Counted from the stretch's first letter, positions 40,174-49,381 are shown. The stretch is DNA of 64,000 nucleotides from Chryseobacterium glaciei (GCF_001648155.1 NZ_CP015199.1:3233001-3297000); one strand, 5' to 3'. A program made the numbers and translations. Notes: generated by a model from the sequence alone, not told the origin.

Positions 40174-43122
40174 ATGGGAAAAGGAGTAAATAAGATCGAT
40201 ATAGCCGTAAACGAGGTCAATGCAAAGGTAATTAGCCGATCGGGAAACCGAATTTGTGTTGAAGCGGGCAAACTCGTATGGTTTAAAGTTTCCGAGTGGA
40301 TGTCAGGAACTACAGAGGTTGATAAAAAGAAAGGCACGATCTGGATAAGACAGGACTATACCAGAGAGATGATCATCAATAAAAAAGAGATCGGATCTAG
40401 TCAGGTGTATGGTTATGCTTTCAAAAAGAAGGAATGTGGAGCTTCAGCATATTACTATATTGAAGCGACTCTTTTCGGGAACAGAGATACTAAAAATGTT
40501 ACAGGACTTTATGTAAAAGGATTTACTCCTGCTTTATTGGTCAGCAGCAAATGGTGCCTGCAAAATGACGGAGCAGATCAGCGTGACCGTAAATTTTCAT
40601 TTGGCGAGAATGTTTTTCTTGGATTGGAAACAGAAGGCCTGAATCAGCAGACTCTTACCATAGAAGTATATCGCCTCAACAGTGAAGTTACGTTTGGTAA
40701 AGTTGCAGGCCGAGTATTTGATAGCAATTATGATCCCACAAAAGATGACGAGCAGACCAAAGTATTTCAGAAACAGGCGAAAGTTATTGATGGAGAAGTT
40801 AATACAGAATTTACCATCCAGCCATCTTGGAAGAAAGGAACTGAAGACAACCTTTTTTATGTTAAAGTAAAAGATGGAAACAGCTATGTACAGGATAACA
40901 AGAAACAGATCATTCACGGAAGATATTTAAAAGTTAAAAACAATATTGTTCCTATAAAGAAAAATGTGGTAACCCTTACCAATAATGCTCCTGTAAAAGT
41001 AGGCGCGGCTGATAAAGATGTTAAAGTAAACCACCTTTGTACCTACAAACAGATCAATATAGAAGATAATGGTGAAACTTTTCAGGTATTTAAAGAAGGG
41101 CAAACCACTTTCCAAAAAACGTCTCCTGTTGTACAATATACGACGGCAAAAGTTCATTTTAATTTTGATAAATCTGATATTCGTCCCGAAGCTCGCGAGA
41201 CTTTAAAATATCTGCTAGACTTTTTGCTCTATAATCAACATTTAGATATGACCCTTTCCGGGCACGCGGATGACAGAGGAGCATTAGATTATAATCAGGC
41301 TCTTTCTGAACGAAGAGCTCAGGCGGTAAAAGATTTTTTCTCGAAGGGAGGATTAGATAAAAACAGGATCAAGACCCGAGGATATGGAGAAGTAAGTCCT
41401 GTAGCTTCCGGAAAAACAGAAGAAGCTTATAAGAAAAATAGAAGAGTAGAGATAGAATTCAGTTATATAGAATACAATCAGAATGCACTTTTTTATGAAA
41501 TGCTTGCGCCGGATTCCAGCAAAATGAAAGATATTACGGTAAATGTTTTAAACCGTTCGGATAAAGGCTGTTTCAGGAAAGAGAAACATAATAAAAATAT
41601 AATCTATGTAAATGAAACAGACAGTAAGGATCTTGTTCCAAAAAATGGAAATAGCATAAAACAGATTGTTTTTTCCCAACAGTCAGCTTTTCCTAAAAAT
41701 TATGCATTTCTATTGGGGAAATTTTTGAATCCTTTTTCAAAGATTTATTATCAGTTTGCCTTCCATATCAATAGTTGCGCCTATTATGCCGACAAAGAGA
41801 AAGCAACTCTGGAAGTAAGAGTTTATCCTGATGTTGTATGGATAGGGCATTTTCAGTATAATTACAAAGAAAGCGGAACGTATTTCTTTCATGAGAAAAA
41901 CTTTGATTTAGAAACCGGTATCAGTGATGTAATTGATGAAATTACAAATAGTACTTTATTTAAAATAAGTAAGATTTTACCCTCTCAATGGATACAGGAA
42001 TATGTCGTTTTGCCCTATATCAAAAAGCAGGCGATGGATTATTCTTATGGCATTCACACGATTCATAACCGAACAGTGGAGAAAGCAGGCGAATCTCTTT
42101 CTTTAGTAGGTACGCAGACCAATCTCATTAAGCAGACTCTTTATACAAAATATGTTGCGGCTGCCGTAATTTATGGTTTTGTAGTGGTCGGAATTATCAT
42201 AGACCTACTGATGATCTACCTTACAAGAGGAAAAAATCTTCAGGGTAGAATGCTGAAATTGGCCAGAGCAGTAAAAGGAGCCAAAAGAGTTTTAAAAGCA
42301 ATGGAAGATGCCGGAGCAGAGCTTATTCCGCCTTCTATAGCTATCAATGCCGGGATGTATTACCAGAAACAAAAAAATGGTAAATTGGCTTTAGTATATG
42401 AAGCTAATATTAGTGCAAAACCGGTTGTAGCAGTTAATTTTAAAAGAGAATTCGACCTTTTGGATTTGTTGAAGAAAGGAATAGAAAGCATTCAGGGGGC
42501 GAAGCATCCAAAAGATAAAGATACCAAAGCCAAACTTGATGAAGCTAAAAAGAATAACACCAAAATCACAGAATATTTTGAAAGTATCAAAAAAAATATT
42601 CAAATTAAGGGAGCTTTTGATGCTGTTGGTGAATTAATATTTGAACAAAATATTCAGTTTAATTTTTTAACAAATAGTCATACTTTTACAGACAAAATTG
42701 GAAATCTGGCGCAGACGGCGAAAAATGAGGTAACAATTAAAGATCAGGTTAAATTTAATGCAACTGTTAACGGACAGTTTAAAAAAGAATTCGACTTTTT
42801 CAGACTCCAGACAAAAGTAGAAGGAAAAGTAGAAATAAACTTAAAGGGCGGGGCTGGTCTTAAATTGCAGTATGGCGTAGATATGGCAGGAAAACACGAT
42901 AAAAGTGAAAATGTAAAAGCAAAAGGTTTATATATTATTCCATCCATATTTTGTTCAGGGGTAGAAGGAACGTATTTAGGAAGCTTAAAAGTATCAAATG
43001 CTCTTACAGAAATTCTTGATATAGCCGATTTTTCTACCAATGAAGGGAATCCTATGCCGTTTGTTTTAATAGAACCTTTTGAGGTTCCGCTATTTGAAAT
43101 ACAATTATTTAAAGAAAAATAA
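40174..43122 (+). CDS. 982-residue OmpA-domain protein, candidate T6SS effector
   Basis: Three parts can be seen: an N-terminal region of about 320 residues with beta-rich modules; an OmpA C-terminal-like peptidoglycan-binding domain at about 324-431 (VHFNFDKSDIRPEA, SGHADDRGALDYNQALSERR, KNRRVEIEF); and a 550-residue C-terminal part. The last has one or two transmembrane helices at about 659-682 (AAAVIYGFVVVGIIIDLLMI) and a beta-rich end (GGAGLKLQYGVDMAG...). It has no signal peptide. The gene follows the PAAR-like tip by 5 nt and precedes four lipoprotein genes. A wall-targeting or membrane-inserting effector is the best guess; the toxic activity, if any, is unknown. Confidence 0.75.
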   Translation: MGKGVNKIDIAVNEVNAKVISRSGNRICVEAGKLVWFKVSEWMSGTTEVDKKKGTIWIRQDYTREMIINKKEIGSSQVYGYAFKKKECGASAYYYIEATLFGNRDTKNVTGLYVKGFTPALLVSSKWCLQNDGADQRDRKFSFGENVFLGLETEGLNQQTLTIEVYRLNSEVTFGKVAGRVFDSNYDPTKDDEQTKVFQKQAKVIDGEVNTEFTIQPSWKKGTEDNLFYVKVKDGNSYVQDNKKQIIHGRYLKVKNNIVPIKKNVVTLTNNAPVKVGAADKDVKVNHLCTYKQINIEDNGETFQVFKEGQTTFQKTSPVVQYTTAKVHFNFDKSDIRPEARETLKYLLDFLLYNQHLDMTLSGHADDRGALDYNQALSERRAQAVKDFFSKGGLDKNRIKTRGYGEVSPVASGKTEEAYKKNRRVEIEFSYIEYNQNALFYEMLAPDSSKMKDITVNVLNRSDKGCFRKEKHNKNIIYVNETDSKDLVPKNGNSIKQIVFSQQSAFPKNYAFLLGKFLNPFSKIYYQFAFHINSCAYYADKEKATLEVRVYPDVVWIGHFQYNYKESGTYFFHEKNFDLETGISDVIDEITNSTLFKISKILPSQWIQEYVVLPYIKKQAMDYSYGIHTIHNRTVEKAGESLSLVGTQTNLIKQTLYTKYVAAAVIYGFVVVGIIIDLLMIYLTRGKNLQGRMLKLARAVKGAKRVLKAMEDAGAELIPPSIAINAGMYYQKQKNGKLALVYEANISAKPVVAVNFKREFDLLDLLKKGIESIQGAKHPKDKDTKAKLDEAKKNNTKITEYFESIKKNIQIKGAFDAVGELIFEQNIQFNFLTNSHTFTDKIGNLAQTAKNEVTIKDQVKFNATVNGQFKKEFDFFRLQTKVEGKVEINLKGGAGLKLQYGVDMAGKHDKSENVKAKGLYIIPSIFCSGVEGTYLGSLKVSNALTEILDIADFSTNEGNPMPFVLIEPFEVPLFEIQLFKEK

Positions 43123-43123
43123 A

Positions 43124-44020
43124 ATGAAAAAGATACTCATACTTTCAATCACAATAGGTAGTTTTTACAGTTGTTCTCAGAAAAAGGAAAAAACATTTGC
43201 AGAGGATGCAACTGTTCAGAATACGGACACTATCATCAATGGATTAGTCGTTAATAATTACAAAGAAAAAGGGCTGTATAAAACATTTAAAAATGCAGAC
43301 AATAAATATGGAATATCAGACGCCAAAGGAAATGTGATTGTAGAAGCCGCTTATGACGGGCTTGAAAGACGAAGCGATTTTTATTACATGTCCCACAATG
43401 CAAATAAACCGGATGCCCTTGTCTGGCTGGATGTTCAAAACAAAAAACTCATCGTTCTTCCGGATTATATTGATCATCATTTAAATATAAAGGATAACGT
43501 TGATGCGGTTGTTGATAAAAATCAAAAAATGGGGATAATTGAGTCTGGAAAAAAAGTGTTGATCCCTTTTCAATATGAAAGCATTGAAAAAATAGGCAAT
43601 AAATATTTTGCAAAACAAAGTGGTAAAAGTGCGATAGACGTTTTTGATCAGAGTTTGAAAAAAGATATTCTTCCTTTCAACTTGAAAGATGCTGTTGTAT
43701 TATCAGATAAAGAAAATTTAGTTACCGTTACCAATGATAAAGATAAAATGGGGATCATCAATTCAGATCTGAAATTATTAGTACCTTTTGAATATTCAAG
43801 CATTGTACCTTATACTCATGACAGTCATTACTTTATAGTGTCTAAAAGAGAAGCTAATGGCAAACCTTTGTTTGGTATTATGGATAATCAGTTTAAAATT
43901 GTAGTTCCTGTAACTTATACTTCTATTGATGAAAGTGATAACGAAGAGAAAAAATTGGAAGTAACCAAAGATAATGTAAGCAAAACAGTAGATTTTAAGG
44001 ATTTTATTACTAAAAAATAA
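43124..44020 (+). CDS. WG-repeat lipoprotein
   Basis: The 298-residue lipoprotein (leader MKKILILSITIGSFYSCS) contains at least four WG-type repeats: YGISDAKGNVIVEAAYDGL, KMGIIESGKKVLIPFQYESI, KMGIINSDLKLLVPFEYSSI and LFGIMDNQFKIVVPVTYTSI. WG repeats form protein-binding solenoids. The start is ATG 43124, 1 nt after the effector-candidate stop; a longer frame from 43079 lies inside that gene. It could be the immunity protein of the 982-residue effector. Confidence 0.8.
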   Translation: MKKILILSITIGSFYSCSQKKEKTFAEDATVQNTDTIINGLVVNNYKEKGLYKTFKNADNKYGISDAKGNVIVEAAYDGLERRSDFYYMSHNANKPDALVWLDVQNKKLIVLPDYIDHHLNIKDNVDAVVDKNQKMGIIESGKKVLIPFQYESIEKIGNKYFAKQSGKSAIDVFDQSLKKDILPFNLKDAVVLSDKENLVTVTNDKDKMGIINSDLKLLVPFEYSSIVPYTHDSHYFIVSKREANGKPLFGIMDNQFKIVVPVTYTSIDESDNEEKKLEVTKDNVSKTVDFKDFITKK

Positions 44021-44030
44021 AATGTATACT

Positions 44031-45038
44031 ATGAAATCTTTAATCATACTATCATTATTATTAATCAGCATCCAAAGTTGTTCGCAAAAAACAGAAAACA
44101 TGGTCAATCAAAACTCAACGATAACTGCAGACAATATAGCAGATGAAATTTCGAAACAGGTGAAGCATTATCCTTCGGAGAAAATATATACACTTGGTTA
44201 TTCTAATGATAAGTGTTATTTTGAGATGTTTGTAGACGGAATTAAACTTACAAAAGCATTTAACAAAGCATTGGGAAATACTGCTGTGGAAATTAATCAT
44301 GTTCTTTTCAACAGCGGAAAACATACGATTTCTTATAAAATGTATCCTCTTGGGAAGTCTAAAGAGTATGAAGAGGTTTTCAACACGCTTGTAGAAGATA
44401 CGGATCTTGATTTTGATTTAAAATCTTATGATCTTAAACACGAAAAAGCACCGGATACAGATTATACGACGTATTCTCTTCCTAAAAAGAAAGAGGAAAT
44501 TGTAAAAGGATATACTAAAGAAAAATTTGTTGGAGCCGGGAAAACTTTTTATGAAGGTAGTTTTGAGATTAATATCGATGTTCCTTATAATTCCGAAGCT
44601 CCATTTGAAAATGCAATGGATCTTCGTAAAATGAATAAAAATGAACTGGAAGCCAAATTATTAAAGAAATATAAAGAAGTCTGGAGTATCTATCAAAATA
44701 AAGAATACGATAATATCGCGAAATTGGAATATAATTCATTAAAAGATTTATACGTTTCTACTTACGAAAGCCCGGAAGTGATTGCTAAGAATATTAATAT
44801 CCTTTTTACAGAAATGTATAAAAGTCCTACCTTCAAAATGCAGCCAATAGAAAAATATAAATTAGAATTTTTCGCAGATGGCAAATTGGCAGCCTTAATG
44901 TTGGATACAGACGATAACCGCTTACGTGGAAATACAGCACTTTGGGCAAAAGTAAACTATGATGGAGGAACAAGAGGTATATTTTTAAACAGATATTTCT
45001 ACATTCCTCAGGGTAAAACTGAGTTTATGGCTTACTAA
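44031..45038 (+). CDS. Lipoprotein of the T6SS island, unknown
   Basis: The 335-residue lipoprotein (leader MKSLIILSLLLISIQSC) has a mature part with Ig-like beta stretches (GKHTISYKMYPLGKSKEYEE) and a helical centre (LEAKLLKKYKEVWSIYQN). It matches no family I recognise. An ATG at 44022 is in frame but the leader starts best at 44031. It follows the WG-repeat gene at once and is probably co-transcribed. Confidence 0.68.
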   Translation: MKSLIILSLLLISIQSCSQKTENMVNQNSTITADNIADEISKQVKHYPSEKIYTLGYSNDKCYFEMFVDGIKLTKAFNKALGNTAVEINHVLFNSGKHTISYKMYPLGKSKEYEEVFNTLVEDTDLDFDLKSYDLKHEKAPDTDYTTYSLPKKKEEIVKGYTKEKFVGAGKTFYEGSFEINIDVPYNSEAPFENAMDLRKMNKNELEAKLLKKYKEVWSIYQNKEYDNIAKLEYNSLKDLYVSTYESPEVIAKNINILFTEMYKSPTFKMQPIEKYKLEFFADGKLAALMLDTDDNRLRGNTALWAKVNYDGGTRGIFLNRYFYIPQGKTEFMAY

Positions 45039-45052
45039 AACAATAAATTAAT

Positions 45053-45505
45053 ATGATAAAAAGTTTTGTTTTAATAGGGATTTTATGTCTAACAATACTG
45101 TCTTGTTCGGAGAAGAAAAAATTGGCTAATGATGAATTCAGAACAGTAATATCCAAATATAAACTTGAAGGCGATACGCTGAAACACGTCACCTCATTTC
45201 TCCAAAAAATGGATAACCAAAATACAGAAGTAGGCGTTTTTATGAATAAAGATCTCTATTTAATCAGTGATTCTTGTTATGCCGCCAATAAAAAATTCTG
45301 CGATTCTATGAGTATTTATCAAAACGAAAGATATGGTGATATTTTCGACAGTATTGTAAATCCTAATGTTAAAAAGTATGAACAGCGTTTTAAAATAGAT
45401 CAGCAGGAGTATTTTGTAGCAAGAGAGTTTTTCCTTTCCCATCCTGAAATTGTCCGTTATCTGAATAAAAAATACAATATGCAGATGTGGGATGGTGTAT
45501 CATAA
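45053..45505 (+). CDS. Small lipoprotein of the T6SS island, unknown
   Basis: The 150-residue lipoprotein (leader MIKSFVLIGILCLTILSC) has a mostly helical mature part with charged and aromatic residues and ends NKKYNMQMWDGVS. No motif is recognised. It lies 14 nt after the previous lipoprotein gene. Confidence 0.65.
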   Translation: MIKSFVLIGILCLTILSCSEKKKLANDEFRTVISKYKLEGDTLKHVTSFLQKMDNQNTEVGVFMNKDLYLISDSCYAANKKFCDSMSIYQNERYGDIFDSIVNPNVKKYEQRFKIDQQEYFVAREFFLSHPEIVRYLNKKYNMQMWDGVS

Positions 45506-45535
45506 ATTAGCTTAAAAAAAATAATATCCATTAAA

Positions 45536-45889
45536 ATGAAAAAAACATTATTTATTTTCAGTTGTCTAATCGCGCTACATTGCAGTTCACAAAAAAACGA
45601 AGATCCTAAACTTATTGGTAAGTGGGAAGGAATGCTTAAAGATTTGGAAACGACAAACATAATGGGAAAAATTGTTTTAGAATTTACAAAAGACGGGAAA
45701 TTTATTCAGTACGTTGGTGAAGGAAAAATGCAAAATTCATTAGAATCAACTTATATCATTAAAGATCATAAAATAATCGCCATCGACAATGCAACCAAGG
45801 AAAAAGACGAAACGGATTATTTAATTAAAAATGATACTTTAACAATCACATATCAAGGTATTGAAAATAAATACGTGAAACTTAAGTAA
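45536..45889 (+). CDS. Lipocalin-like small lipoprotein
   Basis: The 117-residue lipoprotein (leader MKKTLFIFSCLIALHCS) has KLIGKWEGMLKDLE near the start and then alternating beta strands to YQGIENKYVKL. This layout is that of small lipocalin-like or DUF5004-type lipoproteins. It is the last gene of the island before a strong terminator. Confidence 0.7.
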   Translation: MKKTLFIFSCLIALHCSSQKNEDPKLIGKWEGMLKDLETTNIMGKIVLEFTKDGKFIQYVGEGKMQNSLESTYIIKDHKIIAIDNATKEKDETDYLIKNDTLTITYQGIENKYVKLK

Positions 45890-45913
45890 TATAGAAGAAG
45901 AAAACTAAAGTTA

Positions 45914-45949
45914 AAAAGACTTCCCTTATCAAAGAGAAGTCTTTTTTTT
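45914..45949 (+). terminator. Terminator at the end of the T6SS island
   Basis: Stem AAAAGACTTC / GAAGTCTTTT with a 12-nt loop and eight T. No other good terminator was seen between 33.6 and 45.9 kb. Confidence 0.88.
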
Positions 45950-46032
45950 GTCATTGCGAGGAGTGTAAGCGACGAAGCAATCTCAATCACAATTTTTTAC
46001 CATTTACTTTGTCATTCTGTAGGAATCTAGAT
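45950..46032. repeat. Dispersed repeat remnants (CATTGCGAGGAG... and CATTCTGTAGGAATCTAGA)
   Basis: TCATTGCGAGGAGTGTAAGC continuing to GACGAAGCAATCTC is a short palindromic repeat type seen in many bacterial genomes. GTCATTCTGTAGGAATCTAGA recurs at 52901-52918 in near-identical form. Confidence 0.65.
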
Positions 46033-46052
46033 CTAATTATTAAATATGATTC

Positions 46053-47843
46053 TTATTGCAACACAAATTTCAATGTAGAATTATCCAATTTTAAAATATA
46101 AATTCCCTGTTCTAAGTTTTTAATTTTAAGAGAATTTCTACTGTTTTTAAAAGGTTGATAAATCGTCTGCATTACTTTCCCCTGCAAATTATAGATCTCA
46201 GCTTTTTTGATGTTTTGAGTTTCCCCTTTTACAAAAATCTCCTGATTAGAAACTGGATTCGGATAGATTTGCAAATCATTAATTTCAGATTTTTCCAAAG
46301 AAGAAACGCTCTGTTTTGCTGTTCCTGAATAACAATTCCAATTTAAATTATCAATTGCAACTCTATCACTTGATGAATTATTTTCTAAACTCACAACCAC
46401 ATTTCCTGAAACATTAATATTACTGATTGTCGTTGTTGCAACCGTCGCACTGTAAGGAATAGTTCCCACCGTTACGCCATTCACCAACACATTAAAAGTT
46501 CCGTTGCTTCCTGTAAATTTCAATTGAGTCGTTACCGTCAAAGAGCCAATTCCATTAGCTGAAGAACTAGATTTTAACGAACCTTCTCTTACTGTGATCG
46601 CTTTCGTAGAAATTGTTTGATCTGTTCTTGCATCTGTTGCTGTCCAGGTAATTCCTCCATTCGTCCACGTTCTTGTAGAATAAGAAGCACTGTTTGCAGG
46701 AATAGTTTCAAAAGTTTCATTCACACAATTGGTTGATGGAGTAGAAGTTCCAGCATTAGTTGTCCCAGAAACGGTTGAACTGTTTGTTGAAGAATTTCCT
46801 GCCGCATCTTTTGCCACAACATAGAAATTGTAAGTTGTAGAAGGATTTAAACCTGAAATTGTTGTTGAGGTTGACGTTACCGTAGTTTTCAGACTCCCGT
46901 TCATATAAATAGTGTAAGAAGCAACGCCAACATTATCTGTTGAAGCATTCCATGAAAGTGAAATACTGTTTGATGTTTTTGATGGAAGAGTTAATCCTGT
47001 AACAGTTGTAGGAGACTGCGTATCTGTCGAAGGCTGCTGAGAACCCCAGATTTGATTTGCATAACCCGGATTATCAATAAACGGATTTCTGTTTCCCTGA
47101 TAAGTATAAGAAGCATTATTTCTTGTGATTTCAGCCTGAGAAACAGGATCTTGATTATGCCAAGCCAGTAAAACATTCAGTTCCCAAGTCTGCAATCCCG
47201 GAAAAGTGGTGCTTCCCAATATATTTCCTGTAGAAAAAGTAGAAAGTTTGCTTTGGTAACGCGTTACAAAATAGAAAATCATACGTGCAACATCACCTTT
47301 AAACTCATCAATCGGCTCAAAAACCGTCCCCGCATATCCTGAAGAAGCAGAACTTCCAAGCTTTGAACCATTCTTAGACGTAAAAGTTGCTGTTCCCACT
47401 TTCCCGAAAGGATAATTGCTTCTCATTCCGTTCACTTTTCCGTCTGTAGCTCGGATGAAGTTGATATCAGAAACCATTGGCGAAGCTTCATTAAATAAGC
47501 TTTGCGGAACAATATGCTCACGATTATAACAGTTTCCTTCAACTGAATACGTTCCACACTGATTGGTTCCTGGCGTAAATTTATAAGGATCGGTTCCGGT
47601 TGGTTTTTCAGAATAAATATCTAAAATTGAACCGTCATTTTCATAATTTTTGTCGATATCTGTGGTTTTGTAACCTGTCCATAGTCCGCCATAGCCTTTG
47701 TCCTGATGTCCGTTGGTGATGATCGAGCTCAAGGCTGTTTTCAAAGATGCTCCGGTCAATCCGTTTGCCGAATTGTAATATCCTGCAGGGGCCTGAGCAT
47801 TGGCAAACCCTGCCCATACAAGAAATAAGATGATTTTTTTCAT
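46053..47843 (-). CDS. T9SS-exported endonuclease I with FN3 domain
   Basis: The 596-residue protein has a signal peptide (...GFANAQ, 17) and an endonuclease I domain of about 20-260, with the catalytic stretch CYNREHIVPQSLF (His-Glu-His region), DINFIRATDGKVN and PIDEFKGDVARMIFY. A fibronectin III domain follows at about 275-365 (PTTVTGLTLPSK...SISLSWNASTDNVGVASY, ...YNFYVVAKDAAGNSS), then a beta-rich module and a type A sorting domain (YPNPVSNQEIFVKGE from about 528). It should degrade extracellular DNA or RNA for nutrients. Confidence 0.9.
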   Translation of the reverse strand: MKKIILFLVWAGFANAQAPAGYYNSANGLTGASLKTALSSIITNGHQDKGYGGLWTGYKTTDIDKNYENDGSILDIYSEKPTGTDPYKFTPGTNQCGTYSVEGNCYNREHIVPQSLFNEASPMVSDINFIRATDGKVNGMRSNYPFGKVGTATFTSKNGSKLGSSASSGYAGTVFEPIDEFKGDVARMIFYFVTRYQSKLSTFSTGNILGSTTFPGLQTWELNVLLAWHNQDPVSQAEITRNNASYTYQGNRNPFIDNPGYANQIWGSQQPSTDTQSPTTVTGLTLPSKTSNSISLSWNASTDNVGVASYTIYMNGSLKTTVTSTSTTISGLNPSTTYNFYVVAKDAAGNSSTNSSTVSGTTNAGTSTPSTNCVNETFETIPANSASYSTRTWTNGGITWTATDARTDQTISTKAITVREGSLKSSSSANGIGSLTVTTQLKFTGSNGTFNVLVNGVTVGTIPYSATVATTTISNINVSGNVVVSLENNSSSDRVAIDNLNWNCYSGTAKQSVSSLEKSEINDLQIYPNPVSNQEIFVKGETQNIKKAEIYNLQGKVMQTIYQPFKNSRNSLKIKNLEQGIYILKLDNSTLKFVLQ

Positions 47844-47983
47844 ATTAATAATTTACAGTAAGATTACTATATTTTTTTGGATGAAAAATTACATTACTGT
47901 TAAATTTAATAGGTATTGCATCTTAATTATTCACAAAGCTTTGAAAATTATATTGATCCTTTTGTGATTTAGGGAAATAAAAA

Positions 47984-48014
47984 AAAGCCAACACAAAAAA
48001 CTTGTATTGACTTT
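47984..48014 (-). terminator. Terminator of the DUF5522-DUF4136 pair
   Basis: Minus strand AAAGTCAATAC / GTGTTGGCTTT (two G-T pairs) with a T-rich loop, then eight T. Confidence 0.82.
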
Positions 48015-48041
48015 CATATATTTGATTGATTTAAATCTTAA

Positions 48042-48569
48042 TTATTTTCTCTGAGGAGGATAATTTTTCATGATCTCTGCCACGATTTCTGGAATCTGTC
48101 TTTGTTTCGCTTTAGGAGAATCAACGGAAATTCCGCTTCCGATACCTTGCCAAACCAGTTTTTGAGATTTTGCATCTACAAGATCAACGATGATGGCTCC
48201 TTCATTATAGTTGCTTGTCCAAGTTCTGCTCATTCCAAGACCCCATCCGAAAGATCCGCCCCAACCGTACATTCCGTAAGGAGATCCGCTGTTGATATCT
48301 GTAACTTTCTTGTGGTTTGCTTTTACATTGACGATCAAATCAGGATTTTCGCCCGATTGAAGTCCTTTGGTTTGTAGTTGTCTAGACAATTCGTTCAACA
48401 CTCTGTCTTTATCAATATCATTAAGCTTCAAATCATCAATTCTTATTTTATAAGTCTTATAAGAAGTGAAATTGGCAGTTTCGGCGTAGTCTGAACGCAC
48501 TTGAAAAGGACTACAAGACGTTAAACTCAAAGTAGCCGCAGCTAACAAAATAAAAATATATTTTTTCAT
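48042..48569 (-). CDS. DUF4136 lipoprotein
   Basis: The 175-residue lipoprotein (leader MKKYIFILLAAATLSLTSC) has the DUF4136 pattern: VRSDYAETANFTSYKTYKI, LNDIDKDRVLNELSRQLQTK, NPDLIVNVKANHKK and DLVDAKSQKLVWQGIGSG. The family sits in the outer-membrane periplasmic face; its function is unknown. It starts 1 nt after the DUF5522 stop and is translationally linked to it. A longer frame to 48647 lies inside that gene and is not used. Confidence 0.85.
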   Translation of the reverse strand: MKKYIFILLAAATLSLTSCSPFQVRSDYAETANFTSYKTYKIRIDDLKLNDIDKDRVLNELSRQLQTKGLQSGENPDLIVNVKANHKKVTDINSGSPYGMYGWGGSFGWGLGMSRTWTSNYNEGAIIVDLVDAKSQKLVWQGIGSGISVDSPKAKQRQIPEIVAEIMKNYPPQRK

Positions 48570-48570
48570 T

Positions 48571-48756
<186 letters not shown>

Positions 48757-48780
48757 TTAAATCTCTAAGTCAAAAAACTT

Positions 48781-48788
48781 TATATTTG
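48781..48788 (+). promoter_or_regulatory. -7 box very close to the HEKIH gene start
   Basis: TATATTTG (TAnnTTTG) ends 5 nt before the ATG at 48794, so a transcript from it would be leaderless or nearly so. Confidence 0.5.
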
Positions 48789-48793
48789 TTATC

Positions 48794-49120
48794 ATGATAA
48801 TTGTGTGCCAAAAGCCATTAAAAAAACTTAAAATTAATGGCATCGCTCTTTTTCCCTTTATCTTCGTTAGAAAAATCGAAGATAAGGAAAATAAAATACT
48901 TATCAATCACGAAAAAATCCACCTCAGGCAGCAGTTGGAAATGCTTATTATTTTCTTCTACATTTTCTACGTGATCGAATATTATTACTGGTTTTTTAAA
49001 CTAAAAGACAGCTATCAAGCCTACAAAAGAATCTCCTTCGAAAGAGAAGCCTACGATAATGAATTCAATTTAAATTATCTCAAAAAAAGAAAATTCTGGA
49101 GCTTTAGAAAGTATTTGTAA
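48794..49120 (+). CDS. Small membrane protein with HExxH motif
   Basis: The 108-residue protein has a zinc-protease-like HEKIH at residues 39-43 (INHEKIHLRQQLEML), then one transmembrane helix (LIIFFYIFYVIEYYYWF), and then ISFEREAYDNE with a conserved-looking Glu that could be the third metal ligand, as in M48/M56 peptidases. It would be a minimal membrane-bound HExxH protein. No family name is certain, and the substrate is unknown. It is divergent from the DUF5522 gene. Confidence 0.72.
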   Translation: MIIVCQKPLKKLKINGIALFPFIFVRKIEDKENKILINHEKIHLRQQLEMLIIFFYIFYVIEYYYWFFKLKDSYQAYKRISFEREAYDNEFNLNYLKKRKFWSFRKYL

Positions 49121-49175
49121 ATGGGTTTATTTTTGAATTTCATTTCTAATATTTCAACGGTGGTAAACTGACATA

Positions 49176-49368
49176 GGAAAATGGAGCGTTAAGAAAATTA
49201 ATTCTGTGAACGTTAATAAAATTCTACTGTTTGAAGCGCGAGACAAATATAGAACTAAAGAATAAACTTTAAATTCGCGCAAGTTTTAGAATTTTTAGAG
49301 AACAGAATTAATTTTTAGCGGAAGTTTCCAAGTCTTGAACTTTTGGTTCTTTTGTTTCAAGACAAAAC
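49176..49368. repeat. Long imperfect inverted-repeat element
   Basis: Outer arms GGAAAATGGAGCG...AAAATTAATTCTG (from 49176) and CAGAATTAATTTTTAGCG...GTTTCC (to 49329) and inner arms TAAAATTCTA...GCGCGAG / TTCGCGCAAG...TAGAATTTTTA pair along almost the whole 154 bp. A second hairpin, GTCTTGAA / TTCAAGAC, follows at 49332-49363. The element fills the gap between two genes. Confidence 0.75.
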
Positions 49369-49381
49369 GAACAAAAAATAG

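Noticed and set aside
33079..43122. VgrG, tube and tip proteins read as a prophage tail module
   Set aside because: No capsid, terminase, portal, lysis or integrase genes are present, and TssD, DUF2931, DUF2235 and DUF4280 are typical of Bacteroidota T6SS.
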